Shown piece after piece: positions 8,127 through 15,071 of a DNA stretch of 30,649 nucleotides (position 1 is its first letter; each line of letters opens with the position of its first letter). The stretch covers positions 1 through 30,649 of the forward strand of contig CAKTDK010000006.1 in assembly GCA_934541205.1 (NCBI GenBank). The letters are read 5' to 3'. The translations under genes and the position numbers were made by a program. This stretch comes from an uncultured Eubacteriales bacterium (GTDB lineage Bacteria > Bacillota > Clostridia > Oscillospirales > RGIG7773). The notes beneath the pieces are model-generated. The model had not been told where the DNA came from, ran no database searches, and worked only from the letters and a program-made list of their open reading frames with translations.

Positions 8127-8473
8127 AAAAAAGGCTGACTTGTATAATATGTCCTGTCGGATGTGATTTAGAAGTTGAAACATTAAACGGCAAAGTTGTA
8201 AAAGTAACCGGAAATACCTGTCCCAGAGGAGAAAAATATGCAAAGACTGAGTGTACAAATCCTGTGAGAACTTTGACGACTACAGTAAGATGTAGTAACG
8301 GAGAAATGCTTCCGGTGAGAACTGATAAACCTGTTCCAAAAGAAAAGCTGTTTGAATGTATGGAAATAATAAATAAAACCTTGGCGGTATTGCCTATTTG
8401 TGCCAAAGATATTATAATAGAAAATATACTTGGTACGGGAAGCAATATAATTGCTTCAAAGGAGATGAAATGA
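8123..8473 (+). CDS. DUF1667 domain protein, cysteine-rich
   Basis: The 116-residue protein matches the DUF1667 family, almost always encoded beside these GlpA- and GlpB-like genes. It carries five cysteines in the first 44 residues (C7, C10, C14, C33, C44), in the patterns TCIICPVGC and GNTCPRG, which resemble the iron-sulfur entry of molybdopterin oxidoreductases. A role as small Fe-S electron carrier or assembly partner of the glycerol-3-phosphate dehydrogenase is plausible. It starts with an ATGA overlap onto the previous gene after GGAGGAAC, so translation is probably coupled. The family match is good; the biochemical role is not established. Confidence 0.85.
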   Translation: MKKRLTCIICPVGCDLEVETLNGKVVKVTGNTCPRGEKYAKTECTNPVRTLTTTVRCSNGEMLPVRTDKPVPKEKLFECMEIINKTLAVLPICAKDIIIENILGTGSNIIASKEMK

Positions 8474-9010
8474 TTGTCTGAAGGTTTTATAATAGCTGCT
8501 GTAAGAAATCAGATGGATTTTGAAAATTCTTTAAAATCAAACACAAAGATAATATTTGATTTGTGTCCCAATATTTTAAATATTAAAGAACGCATTGAAA
8601 AATGTCATACAGAAGATAAAAAAATATTTATCCATATTGACCTGGCTGAAGGGATCGGGAAAGACAAATATTCTATGGAGTTTTTAAAAAACCTTGGTCT
8701 TGACGGAATAATAAGCACAAGAACAAATTTAATTAAATTTGCTAAAGAAATAAATCTTTTAACTGTTCAAAGATTTTTTGTAGTTGATTCTCAGTCTGTA
8801 AATACTGCTATAGAGACTTTAAAAAATTCAAAAGCGGATATGATAGAGATAATGCCAGGAATAGCAATAAAAGCGATAACAAGGTTAAAAGAAAAAGTAA
8901 GAAATCCAATTATTGCAGGAGGACTTATAGACAGCAATGAAGAGATAAGAGATGCTTTTTCGGCGGGAGCAAAAGCGGTTTCTGTAGGAAACAGTTATTT
9001 TTGGAAGTAA
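8474..9010 (+). CDS. glpP: Glycerol-3-phosphate-responsive antiterminator GlpP
   Basis: GlpP is a TIM-barrel RNA-binding regulator that, with glycerol-3-phosphate, prevents termination in glp leaders. The 178-residue sequence has family hallmarks: IIAAVRNQMDFENSLKS at the start, IFIHIDLAEGIGKDKYSMEFL (about 53-73), GLDGIISTRTNLIKFAKE, QRFFVVDSQSVNTA, IEIMPGIA, and the phosphate-binding end PIIAGGLI...GAKAVSVGNSYFW. It begins at TTG, ten bases after AAGGAG; the ATG six bases upstream of it leads to a stop within three codons and is not used. It is the last gene of the operon and likely controls the leader at 5373-5415, closing a positive feedback loop. Confidence 0.93.
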   Translation: MSEGFIIAAVRNQMDFENSLKSNTKIIFDLCPNILNIKERIEKCHTEDKKIFIHIDLAEGIGKDKYSMEFLKNLGLDGIISTRTNLIKFAKEINLLTVQRFFVVDSQSVNTAIETLKNSKADMIEIMPGIAIKAITRLKEKVRNPIIAGGLIDSNEEIRDAFSAGAKAVSVGNSYFWK

Positions 9011-9033
9011 TATGAGTAAGTAACATAATATAT

Positions 9034-9062
9034 AATCTCAAGGAGTTTCCTTGAGATTTTTT
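9034..9062 (+). terminator. Terminator of the glp operon
   Basis: AATCTCAAGGA and TCCTTGAGATT form an 11-bp stem with a GTT loop, followed by TTTT, 24 bases past the glpP stop. Confidence 0.85.
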
Positions 9063-9102
9063 GCGGTTTATAAAAGCAAATTTTTGAATTTGAAAAGCAA
9101 TA

Positions 9103-9138
9103 TTGACATAATTAACAATATATGTTAACATATTGTTA
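9103..9138 (+). promoter_or_regulatory. Promoter with embedded inverted-repeat operator, upstream of the exported-protein operon
   Basis: TTGACA (9103-9108), 17 bases, then TAACAT (9126-9131) preceded by TGT, an extended -10. Laid over this is a perfect 9-bp inverted repeat, TAACAATAT (9113-9121) and ATATTGTTA (9130-9138), with an 8-base centre that includes GTTAAC. A symmetric site covering the spacer and -10 is the classic place for a repressor dimer. No regulator gene is adjacent. Confidence 0.6.
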
Positions 9139-9173
9139 GTTAAGTTACTATATTTTTACAAGGAGAGGATATT

Positions 9174-10184
9174 ATGAAGAAAAAAGTGTTTATTGTTTTG
9201 ACGGTTGTGTTATCTCTTATGCTTAACTTTACGTGTACGGCAAAAGACTACAAAGATTCAGAGTGCGCCGAACTTTTTTGTTTGGACTCATCAGATGAAA
9301 AATCCGATATTCCAAAAAGCAGATATGAGCAAGCTGTTGATAATATGCTAAAAATGGGATGGACAATGGATGAAATTAATGACTTGCCGGAGAAAAATGT
9401 ATTAGAATATACAAATGCGTTATCATTTTCTAAAAATACTAAATATTTATGCTATTATCTTGATGAAAACAATCAGGAAAAAGTAGTTGAGATGCCGAAA
9501 AATAAGTTTGATTATTTTACTAACCAAAAAAAGAGCGAGCTTGCTTCTTCTGAAAACGGCGTTTCGGAGATGTCTTCTTCAGGAAAATTAGAATTATCTG
9601 AAATATGGAATTCCTCATCAGATCTTGACAAATATAACAGTACAAATTATCTGAAGCAGGATCAATATCTGACTTGGCTTGGCAATAATACTTTACATAA
9701 TTCTTATCGCTGGGAATGGGTTATCCTTCCGCAGAATACTAAAAAAGATGTATTTTATTTAGTGCATGAACCAAATACAACTATGGTTCAGAACAGCCAG
9801 TCGTTTGTTTATAAATACGATCTTACCAGAAGCAATGATACTATAATAGCCGGAACATATCAAGTTGACACACCGGATACTTATGAGTATGATGGTACCT
9901 CCGGTGTCGCATATACTTTAGACCTTAAAGATGCAGAAGCAAGCCTTTCGTCTTCCGGTCATTGTTATTCAAGATATACAAATCATCGCGGCTATATGTC
10001 ATATCAGACTGTAATAAATAATACAGGGACTGTGGCAACTTCTGCTGCCGGCGGATACAGACACTGTACTTTGATGTGGGTTGTTACTCCTTCTATTACT
10101 TTTATGGATATGGATATTTCGATATCCCCAAGTTATGCTTATGTAAATGAAACACCGGGAACTTTTTGTTCGGTTAAAAAATGA
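9174..10184 (+). CDS. Secreted protein of unknown function, 336 residues
   Basis: The start follows AAGGAGAGG. Residues 1-23 form a Sec signal peptide (KKK, then a hydrophobic run to about residue 19, likely cleavage near TCTA/KDY), so the product is exported. The next part (about 45-80) includes EQAVDNMLKMGWTMDEINDL and looks helical, like a pro-region. The C-terminal 180 residues are rich in Tyr, Trp, Thr and Ser with alternating hydrophobics, suggesting an all-beta domain, including GHCYSRYTNHRGYMSYQTV and GGYRHCTLMWVVTPS with two cysteines (about residues 263 and 300) that could pair. I do not recognise the family and see no catalytic motif. It is the first gene of a three-gene operon and overlaps the protease gene by four bases (ATGA), so it may be that protease's substrate or partner. 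Confidence 0.75.
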   Translation: MKKKVFIVLTVVLSLMLNFTCTAKDYKDSECAELFCLDSSDEKSDIPKSRYEQAVDNMLKMGWTMDEINDLPEKNVLEYTNALSFSKNTKYLCYYLDENNQEKVVEMPKNKFDYFTNQKKSELASSENGVSEMSSSGKLELSEIWNSSSDLDKYNSTNYLKQDQYLTWLGNNTLHNSYRWEWVILPQNTKKDVFYLVHEPNTTMVQNSQSFVYKYDLTRSNDTIIAGTYQVDTPDTYEYDGTSGVAYTLDLKDAEASLSSSGHCYSRYTNHRGYMSYQTVINNTGTVATSAAGGYRHCTLMWVVTPSITFMDMDISISPSYAYVNETPGTFCSVKK

Positions 10185-11119
10185 TGAATATGAAAAATAA
10201 AAAGATAAGTATTATTTTCGCTATAATAATCATATTAATAGGTATAATGGTTTTTGCCATAATGATACAAAGCACTTTTCGAAGGGATTTTGAGAATATA
10301 TCAGAAGCAAGCGTATCTTTAATAAGCGGAGTAGACATTGAAAAATCTGCTGTTGTAAGTAATGTTGCTGTCGGCTCGGGATTTTTTTATGATAAAGGAT
10401 TAATATTGACTGCAAATCATAATATTACTGACAAGTGTTTTGCGGTTGCCTTTGACGGTGATATATATGAAACAGAAGTGATGTATTCCGATTCTACAAA
10501 TGATATCGCCATTTTAAAAGTTAATACGGATAAATATCCATATTTAAAGATATCAAAGGATAATATTAAAATAGGTCAGAATGTCAGATGTATTTGTACT
10601 CCCAAAACTATATTTTTAAAAAACACGTTATTAAATGGAAAAGTAACCAATATTAATGTAAATGGATTATCAAATCAGTATTTATTGCAAACAGATCTTC
10701 CGTTAAGTCCAGGGTGCAGCGGAAGTCCGATAATTAATAAAAAAGGGCAGGTTATTGCAATGAATGCTTTTAAATCAACTGAATTTGCTACAGAAAGTCT
10801 TTCGTATGCAATTTTAGGAGATAAGCTTGCAGAAGCTGTTGAAGCTTTTGAAAATAAAAAGAATCCTATAAAATATAATATCACTTTTGTTGAAAATTTT
10901 AATAATCAATACGGACTGCTTCTTGAGTCGGGAATAACAATAGATAAAATTGAAGAAAACTCTGTATTTAACGGGTATTTTTTAACGGGTGACGTTATAA
11001 AATCTATTGGAGAAAAAGAAATATTTACAAAGGCTGATTTTTATGAGAATTTTGATTTTGGTTTGAATATAAGTTTTATAAGAAACGGTAAATTGACGGA
11101 TATTGTTATTAAGGAGTGA
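10181..11119 (+). CDS. Membrane-anchored trypsin-like serine protease with C-terminal PDZ-like region
   Basis: The 312-residue protein has an N-terminal transmembrane anchor (about 9-30), then a chymotrypsin-fold protease domain (about 45-225) facing outside. The triad is visible: H80 in LILTANHNI, D108 in STNDIAILKV, S180 in SPGCSGSPI, with the GSGF motif at 65-68. Residues 235-312 (GLLLESGITIDKIEENSVFNG... GDVIKSIGEKEI) read as a degenerate PDZ domain, giving an HtrA/DegP-like plan in a shorter protein. The residue before the active serine is Cys (GCSGS) in place of the usual Asn (GNSGG). It overlaps its upstream gene by four bases. The exported neighbours suggest a dedicated processing role more than general quality control. 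Confidence 0.85.
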   Translation: MMNMKNKKISIIFAIIIILIGIMVFAIMIQSTFRRDFENISEASVSLISGVDIEKSAVVSNVAVGSGFFYDKGLILTANHNITDKCFAVAFDGDIYETEVMYSDSTNDIAILKVNTDKYPYLKISKDNIKIGQNVRCICTPKTIFLKNTLLNGKVTNINVNGLSNQYLLQTDLPLSPGCSGSPIINKKGQVIAMNAFKSTEFATESLSYAILGDKLAEAVEAFENKKNPIKYNITFVENFNNQYGLLLESGITIDKIEENSVFNGYFLTGDVIKSIGEKEIFTKADFYENFDFGLNISFIRNGKLTDIVIKE

Positions 11120-11124
11120 TTGGT

Positions 11125-11844
11125 ATGAAAAAAGGTATTTTAACAGTTTTATGTTTGATTTTTTGCATTATGACGGCGATATCCTGTAAAAGAGAAGTTA
11201 ACACAGAACGGTTTGTTACAGGGAATCTGAAATTTGCTCAGGATATGCATATAAGCAAAATGTCAGATTATGAAAAAGACGGAGTAAAAATATATGAAAC
11301 TTATGCGGATAATCATGTTTTCAGTTTTATGATTGATTGTTCAAAGGTAAAAGATTTTGCCGGGTCGGTTTATTATCAAGATAAAAACGGTGAATTTAAA
11401 TATCAGCATGTCGGACATTTTCACAATTATTGTTATTTTATCGAACTCCCCAATTATCAGTCCGGAGATAAAATTATCATAAAAAGACATAACGAAAATA
11501 TGGAGATGAAAATAGATATTGAAGATTTTTTTCCGGGAATTACAGCAACTGAAGAAGTAAGATATACCTCGTCATCTTCTTTTACGTATAATTATAAAGC
11601 GTATAAAGTTACGGATGTAATTAAAACAAACGGATATTATATTGTAACCTTTGATAAAACCGGAGCCGATCCGAAAGAACTTCATCCGACAATATTTAAT
11701 CACAAGCTTGACAAACAATCGTCTTATTTTGTAAATGATTATAAAATGTATATTACTGATTTTCTAAATACGGAAAATTGCTTTTATTTTAAGTTTGAGG
11801 ACAATGTGAATTTGTTTCCTATTGAGCTGACTAAAGTTTCATGA
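11125..11844 (+). CDS. Predicted lipoprotein of unknown function, 239 residues
   Basis: The ATG at 11125 sits eight bases after AAGGAG (11111-11116); a GTG at 11116 overlaps that site and is rejected. Residues 1-20 form a hydrophobic signal ending in TAIS before C21, an acceptable but not ideal lipobox, so it is probably anchored outside the membrane. The mature part is hydrophilic with alternating hydrophobics and many Tyr and Phe, suggesting beta structure. FHNYCYFIELPNY (about 99-111) and a repeat-like SSSSFTYNYKAYKVTDV stand out. I do not recognise a family. It ends the operon with the secreted protein and the protease, five bases after the protease stop, and a long hairpin follows. Confidence 0.7.
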   Translation: MKKGILTVLCLIFCIMTAISCKREVNTERFVTGNLKFAQDMHISKMSDYEKDGVKIYETYADNHVFSFMIDCSKVKDFAGSVYYQDKNGEFKYQHVGHFHNYCYFIELPNYQSGDKIIIKRHNENMEMKIDIEDFFPGITATEEVRYTSSSSFTYNYKAYKVTDVIKTNGYYIVTFDKTGADPKELHPTIFNHKLDKQSSYFVNDYKMYITDFLNTENCFYFKFEDNVNLFPIELTKVS

Positions 11845-11867
11845 TTTAATAATAACTTAGATAAAAC

Positions 11868-11905
11868 AACCGTTTCAATTGTAAAAAAATACAATTGAAA
11901 CGGTT
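11868..11905 (+). terminator. Long hairpin terminator after the lipoprotein gene
   Basis: A perfect 16-bp inverted repeat (11868-11883 with 11890-11905) encloses six A residues. The downstream T-run is weak (TGTCTT), but stem length and position support a transcript end. Confidence 0.7.
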
Positions 11906-12127
11906 TGTCTTATAGTAAATTCTGTTATTAGAAGAAATGAATTAATAATAAATTTAAAACAGATTCCTCGTTAACACTCGAAATGACATTGTTCCAATGG
12001 TGAAAGACAACGTCTTGAAGAAGCTTTGAATAGATTTATCATGTTAGCTAGACGATGACATTATTATAGAAAATCAATTTACGAATAATCTATATTTTGA
12101 AAATAGGTTTTATAGTATATAATAAAT
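11906..12127. other. Noncoding spacer with possible dispersed-repeat remnant
   Basis: No credible gene is present between the lipoprotein terminator and the ychF terminator. 11960-11990 (AGATTCCTCGTTAACACTCG then AAATGACA) resembles the widespread intergenic repeat that reads like a degenerate AGATTCxTCG...GAATGACA unit. The rest is plain A+T-rich DNA. Confidence 0.4.
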
Positions 12128-12161
12128 AAATCCCCTTGGAATAAATTTTCCAAAGGGATTT
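12128..12161 (-). terminator. Terminator of ychF
   Basis: AAATCCCCTTGGAA and TTCCAAAGGGATTT form a 14-bp stem with one mismatch, eight bases past the ychF stop. T-rich sequence follows on the minus strand, and weaker T on the plus strand, so it may serve both sides. Confidence 0.75.
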
Positions 12162-12169
12162 TAAAATAT

Positions 12170-13264
12170 TTATACATTAAATCTAAACAGTATAACGTCT
12201 CCGTCTTTTACGATATATTCTTTACCTTCACTTCTTACAAGACCTTTTTCTTTGCATAAAGCCATATTGCCTTCACGGATAAGATCGTCATAAGCGACAA
12301 CCTCTGCTCTGATAAAGCCTCTTTCAAAGTCGGTATGAATTTTTCCCGCAGCCTTTGGAGCTTTTGTTCCTCTTGTAATTGTCCAGGCACGGCTTTCCTG
12401 TTCTCCTGCGGTGAGATACGAAATAAGACCTAAAAGGTCATAGCTTGCTTTTACAAGTCGGTCAAGTCCCGATTGAGGAAGATTAAGCTCGGAAAGAAAC
12501 ATTTCCTTTTCATCCGGTTCAAGTTCTGAAATTTCTTCTTCGATTTTGCCGCAGATAGGAATAACCTTGTCTCCTTCATTTTTTGCAAATTCTTTTACTT
12601 TTATATAGTTTGAATTTTCCTCTATATTGCCTTTAAAGTCATTTTCTGAAAAATTTGCCGCATAAATAACAGGTTTTTTGCTTAAAAGTTCTATAGTATC
12701 AAGAATTTCCTTTTCATCATCTGTCATTTCAAAACTGCGGGCGCTTTTACCGTTTTCAAGATGTATTTTCAGCTTTTCAAGAAAATCAAGCTCTTTTGCA
12801 TATTTTTTATCGCCTTTTATCATTTTTTTAGCTTTATCAATACGTCGGTCTATCATTTCAATATCTGAAAAAATAAGTTCGAGATTTATAGTTTCAATAT
12901 CGTCAAGAGGATTTATAACCCCGTTGACATGAATTATATTTTCATCTTCAAAGCATCTTACAACATGTATTATTGCGTCGACTTCTCTTATATGGGATAA
13001 AAATTTATTTCCAAGACCTTCTCCTTTTGAAGCGCCTTTTACAAGTCCTGCAATGTCAACAAATTCTATTATGGCGTGAGTGGTTTTTGCTGAATTATAC
13101 ATTTTTGTAAGAACGTCAAGCCTTTCATCCGGAACTGCAACTATGCCTACGTTTGGTTCAATAGTACAAAAAGGATAATTTGCCGATTCTGCTTTTGCAT
13201 TTGTAATCGCATTAAAAAGGGTGCTTTTGCCTACATTTGGCAAACCTACGATGCCAAGTTTCAT
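12170..13264 (-). CDS. ychF: Obg-like ATPase YchF
   Basis: The 364-residue length is the usual one. This translation-associated P-loop ATPase binds ribosomes and takes part in the oxidative stress response. It shows G1 GLPNVGKST (residues 7-15), G3 DIAGLVKGA (70-78), and NFSE in place of NKxD at the G4 site, which explains the family's ATP preference. A coiled-coil insertion lies around 120-190, and a C-terminal TGS domain covers about 280-364 (WTITRGTKAPKAAGKIHTDF, GDVILFRF). I chose the ATG at 13264 because MKLGIVGLPNVGKS is the standard start; an upstream in-frame TTG at 13285 would overlap the AAAGGAAG site. It is transcribed alone, divergent from rsmD. Confidence 0.97.
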   Translation of the reverse strand: MKLGIVGLPNVGKSTLFNAITNAKAESANYPFCTIEPNVGIVAVPDERLDVLTKMYNSAKTTHAIIEFVDIAGLVKGASKGEGLGNKFLSHIREVDAIIHVVRCFEDENIIHVNGVINPLDDIETINLELIFSDIEMIDRRIDKAKKMIKGDKKYAKELDFLEKLKIHLENGKSARSFEMTDDEKEILDTIELLSKKPVIYAANFSENDFKGNIEENSNYIKVKEFAKNEGDKVIPICGKIEEEISELEPDEKEMFLSELNLPQSGLDRLVKASYDLLGLISYLTAGEQESRAWTITRGTKAPKAAGKIHTDFERGFIRAEVVAYDDLIREGNMALCKEKGLVRSEGKEYIVKDGDVILFRFNV

Positions 13265-13321
13265 TTTATTTAATCTTCCTTTCAATTTATATAAAGAGAT
13301 TATCTTATTTACACATAGTAT

Positions 13322-13350
13322 ATTATAGCTTTAAAAAGAGATTTTGTAAA
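13322..13350 (-). promoter_or_regulatory. Promoter of ychF
   Basis: On the minus strand TTTACA (13350-13345), 17 bases, then a perfect TATAAT (13327-13322). It lies back to back with the rsmD promoter, whose -35 begins nine bases away. Confidence 0.75.
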
Positions 13351-13358
13351 CTTTTATA

Positions 13359-13387
13359 TTGTGAAAAGGAATGTATTGTGATAAAAT
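13359..13387 (+). promoter_or_regulatory. Promoter of the rsmD-coaD operon
   Basis: TTGTGA (13359-13364), 17 bases, then TAAAAT (13382-13387) with an extended TGA just before it. The transcript would start about 30 bases ahead of the rsmD ATG. Confidence 0.6.
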
Positions 13388-13423
13388 TTAAAAAAGACTA
13401 TTTAAGTTACAGGTATAAAAAAT

Positions 13424-13978
13424 ATGATGAGAATTATTTCCGGAAGCCGGAAAGGAAAAAAATTAAAGACTTTATCAGGTATTACTACTCGACCTACAGC
13501 TGAAAGAATAAAACAAGGCATATTTAATATTTTGCAGTTTGAAATTTCTGAAAAGTATGTACTTGATTTATTTGCAGGCTCGGGTCAGATGGGACTTGAA
13601 TGTATTTCAAGAGGAGCTAAAAGATGCATTTTTGTTGAAAATGATAAAGACGCTTTAAAAATTGTAACAGATAATGTAAAAGCTTGCAATTTTGAAGGCT
13701 TTTCTGATATAATAAAAAAAGACGCAGTTGATTTTTTAAAAAATTATAGAGGAGAACCTTTTTCTCTTGTTTTTTTGGATCCTCCTTATGATTCGGATTT
13801 GGGAAATAAAGCTTTAAATATTCTTTCGGAAAGAAAACTTTTAACTGACGATTGTATTGTAGTTTATGAATGCGATATAAGTACATCGCCAAAAGAAAAA
13901 TATAAAGATTTTATTCTTGATGATTTGAGAATTTATACAAGAACTAAAATAGCCTTTTACAGAAAGGATAGTAATTAA
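13424..13978 (+). CDS. rsmD: 16S rRNA (guanine(966)-N2)-methyltransferase
   Basis: This SAM-dependent enzyme methylates G966 of 16S rRNA during 30S assembly. The 184-residue protein starts with the standard (M)MRIISGSRKGKKL, followed by TRPTAERIKQGIFNIL. The SAM motif DLFAGSGQMGLE is at about 47-58, an acidic residue pairs with ribose in FVENDKDAL, and the catalytic motif DPPY is at about 118-121. Two successive ATG codons (13424, 13427) are both usable. The stop overlaps the coaD start by one base (TAATG), the common Firmicutes pair. Confidence 0.95.
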   Translation: MMRIISGSRKGKKLKTLSGITTRPTAERIKQGIFNILQFEISEKYVLDLFAGSGQMGLECISRGAKRCIFVENDKDALKIVTDNVKACNFEGFSDIIKKDAVDFLKNYRGEPFSLVFLDPPYDSDLGNKALNILSERKLLTDDCIVVYECDISTSPKEKYKDFILDDLRIYTRTKIAFYRKDSN

Positions 13979-14454
13979 TGAAAATAGCAGTAATTCCCGG
14001 AAGTTTTGATCCTATAACTAAAGGACATTTGGATATAATAAAAAGAGCGGCAAAAATATTTGATAAAGTAATTGTTGCGGTATTGACAAACAGTTCTAAA
14101 TCTCCTTCATTTTCTAAAGAGGAAAGAATGGAGCTTATAAAAGCGTGTACCGGCGGCATTGAAAATGTTGAGGTAGACAGCTTTTCGGGACTTTTGGCGG
14201 ATTATACAAAAAAAATAGGAGCGTCGGTAATTGTAAAGGGACTTCGTGCCATGTCTGATTTTGAATATGAATTTCAGATGGCTTTGACTAATAAAAAACT
14301 TGATCCCAACGTTGAAACAATGTTTTTGACAACAAGTTATAAATACTTGTATTTGAGTTCAAGTATAGTTAAGGAAATTGCAAAAAATAACGGAGATATT
14401 TCAGAATTCGTACCGGAAGTTATACTTGACAGGATTGTTGAAAAATTTAAATAA
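13978..14454 (+). CDS. coaD: Pantetheine-phosphate adenylyltransferase
   Basis: The enzyme transfers AMP from ATP to 4'-phosphopantetheine, the penultimate step of coenzyme A synthesis. The 158-residue length is typical. Nucleotidyltransferase motifs are clear: PGSFDPITKGHLD (7-19; TKGH carries the catalytic histidine H17), KGLRAMSDFEYEFQM (87-101), and the C-terminal SSSIVKE (127-133). It is translationally coupled to rsmD and followed after 13 bases by a coiled-coil gene, an arrangement often seen in Clostridia. Confidence 0.97.
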   Translation: MKIAVIPGSFDPITKGHLDIIKRAAKIFDKVIVAVLTNSSKSPSFSKEERMELIKACTGGIENVEVDSFSGLLADYTKKIGASVIVKGLRAMSDFEYEFQMALTNKKLDPNVETMFLTTSYKYLYLSSSIVKEIAKNNGDISEFVPEVILDRIVEKFK

Positions 14455-14467
14455 AGGGGATATTTAT

Positions 14468-14911
14468 ATGATAATTGAAGAACTTCTTGATAAATTGGAT
14501 GAGCTTCTTGATGAAGCCTGGACGTTTCCTTTGTCAAACGGTAAATGCGTTGTTGACGAGGAAAAAATCAGAGATATTATCCTTGACATAAGAGGAAATA
14601 TGCCTGCCGAAATAAAAAAAGCTCAAAATACTCTTAATGAAAGAGAAAGTATTATTAAAGGTGCAAGGGCCGAAGCTGAGTCTATAATAACCACAGCTAA
14701 AGAAAAAGCTATGCGTATGGTATCCGAGGATCAGACTGTAAAAGCCGCTCAGCAAAAGGCAAATGAAATTTTAACTTCCGCTCAGAAAAGCGAAAGAGAA
14801 ATGAAAAATGCAGCAATGAATTATTCGCTTGACAGGCTGTCCGAGATGGAAAAGCTATGCAGTAAATTTGTGCTTGAAATAAATGAAACAAAAAAAAGCT
14901 TGAAAAAATAA
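14468..14911 (+). CDS. Coiled-coil protein of unknown function, 147 residues
   Basis: The start at 14468 follows a GGGGAT site; the frame extends upstream into coaD but that part is not used. The first 45 residues are acidic (IIEELLDKLDELLDEAW); residues about 45-147 form a continuous alanine- and lysine-rich helix with heptad character (KAQNTLNERESIIKGARAEA, then AEILTSAQKSEREMK-like repeats), like the stalk subunits of ATP synthases or DivIVA-like proteins. Such genes downstream of coaD are often labelled ATPase by similarity to stalk subunits, but there is no nucleotide-binding motif, so that name should not be trusted. A structural or cell-division scaffold is possible. Confidence 0.7.
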   Translation: MIIEELLDKLDELLDEAWTFPLSNGKCVVDEEKIRDIILDIRGNMPAEIKKAQNTLNERESIIKGARAEAESIITTAKEKAMRMVSEDQTVKAAQQKANEILTSAQKSEREMKNAAMNYSLDRLSEMEKLCSKFVLEINETKKSLKK

Positions 14912-14941
14912 TTGTCGCAATATCATATAAATAGTTATAAT
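14912..14941 (+). promoter_or_regulatory. Candidate sigma-A promoter of the ECF sigma operon
   Basis: TTGTCG (14912-14917), 18 bases, then a perfect TATAAT (14936-14941). The transcript would begin just before the hairpin at 14954-14982. I find no convincing ECF-type promoter (TGAAAC...CGTC), so autoregulation cannot be claimed from the sequence. Confidence 0.5.
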
Positions 14942-14953
14942 AGTGATTTTAAC

Positions 14954-14982
14954 AGCCGCAGGAAAATATATTACCTGCGGCT
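14954..14982 (+). terminator. GC-rich hairpin between the coaD operon and the ECF sigma operon
   Basis: AGCCGCAGG and CCTGCGGCT form a 9-bp perfect stem around an 11-base loop. No T-run follows directly (TAAATATT), so it is a weak terminator for the upstream operon or a structure at the 5' end of the sigma-operon mRNA. Confidence 0.5.
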
Positions 14983-15071
14983 TAAATATTATAAAATATT
15001 TTTGAAGATATACAATTTTTAAATCGTTATATTTAATGTAGGTGTGATAAAGGGAGGTGATTTATTGGATT

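Noticed and set aside
13237..13503. 88-codon plus-strand frame overlapping ychF and rsmD
   Set aside because: It covers both promoters and the rsmD start in another frame and has no ribosome site.
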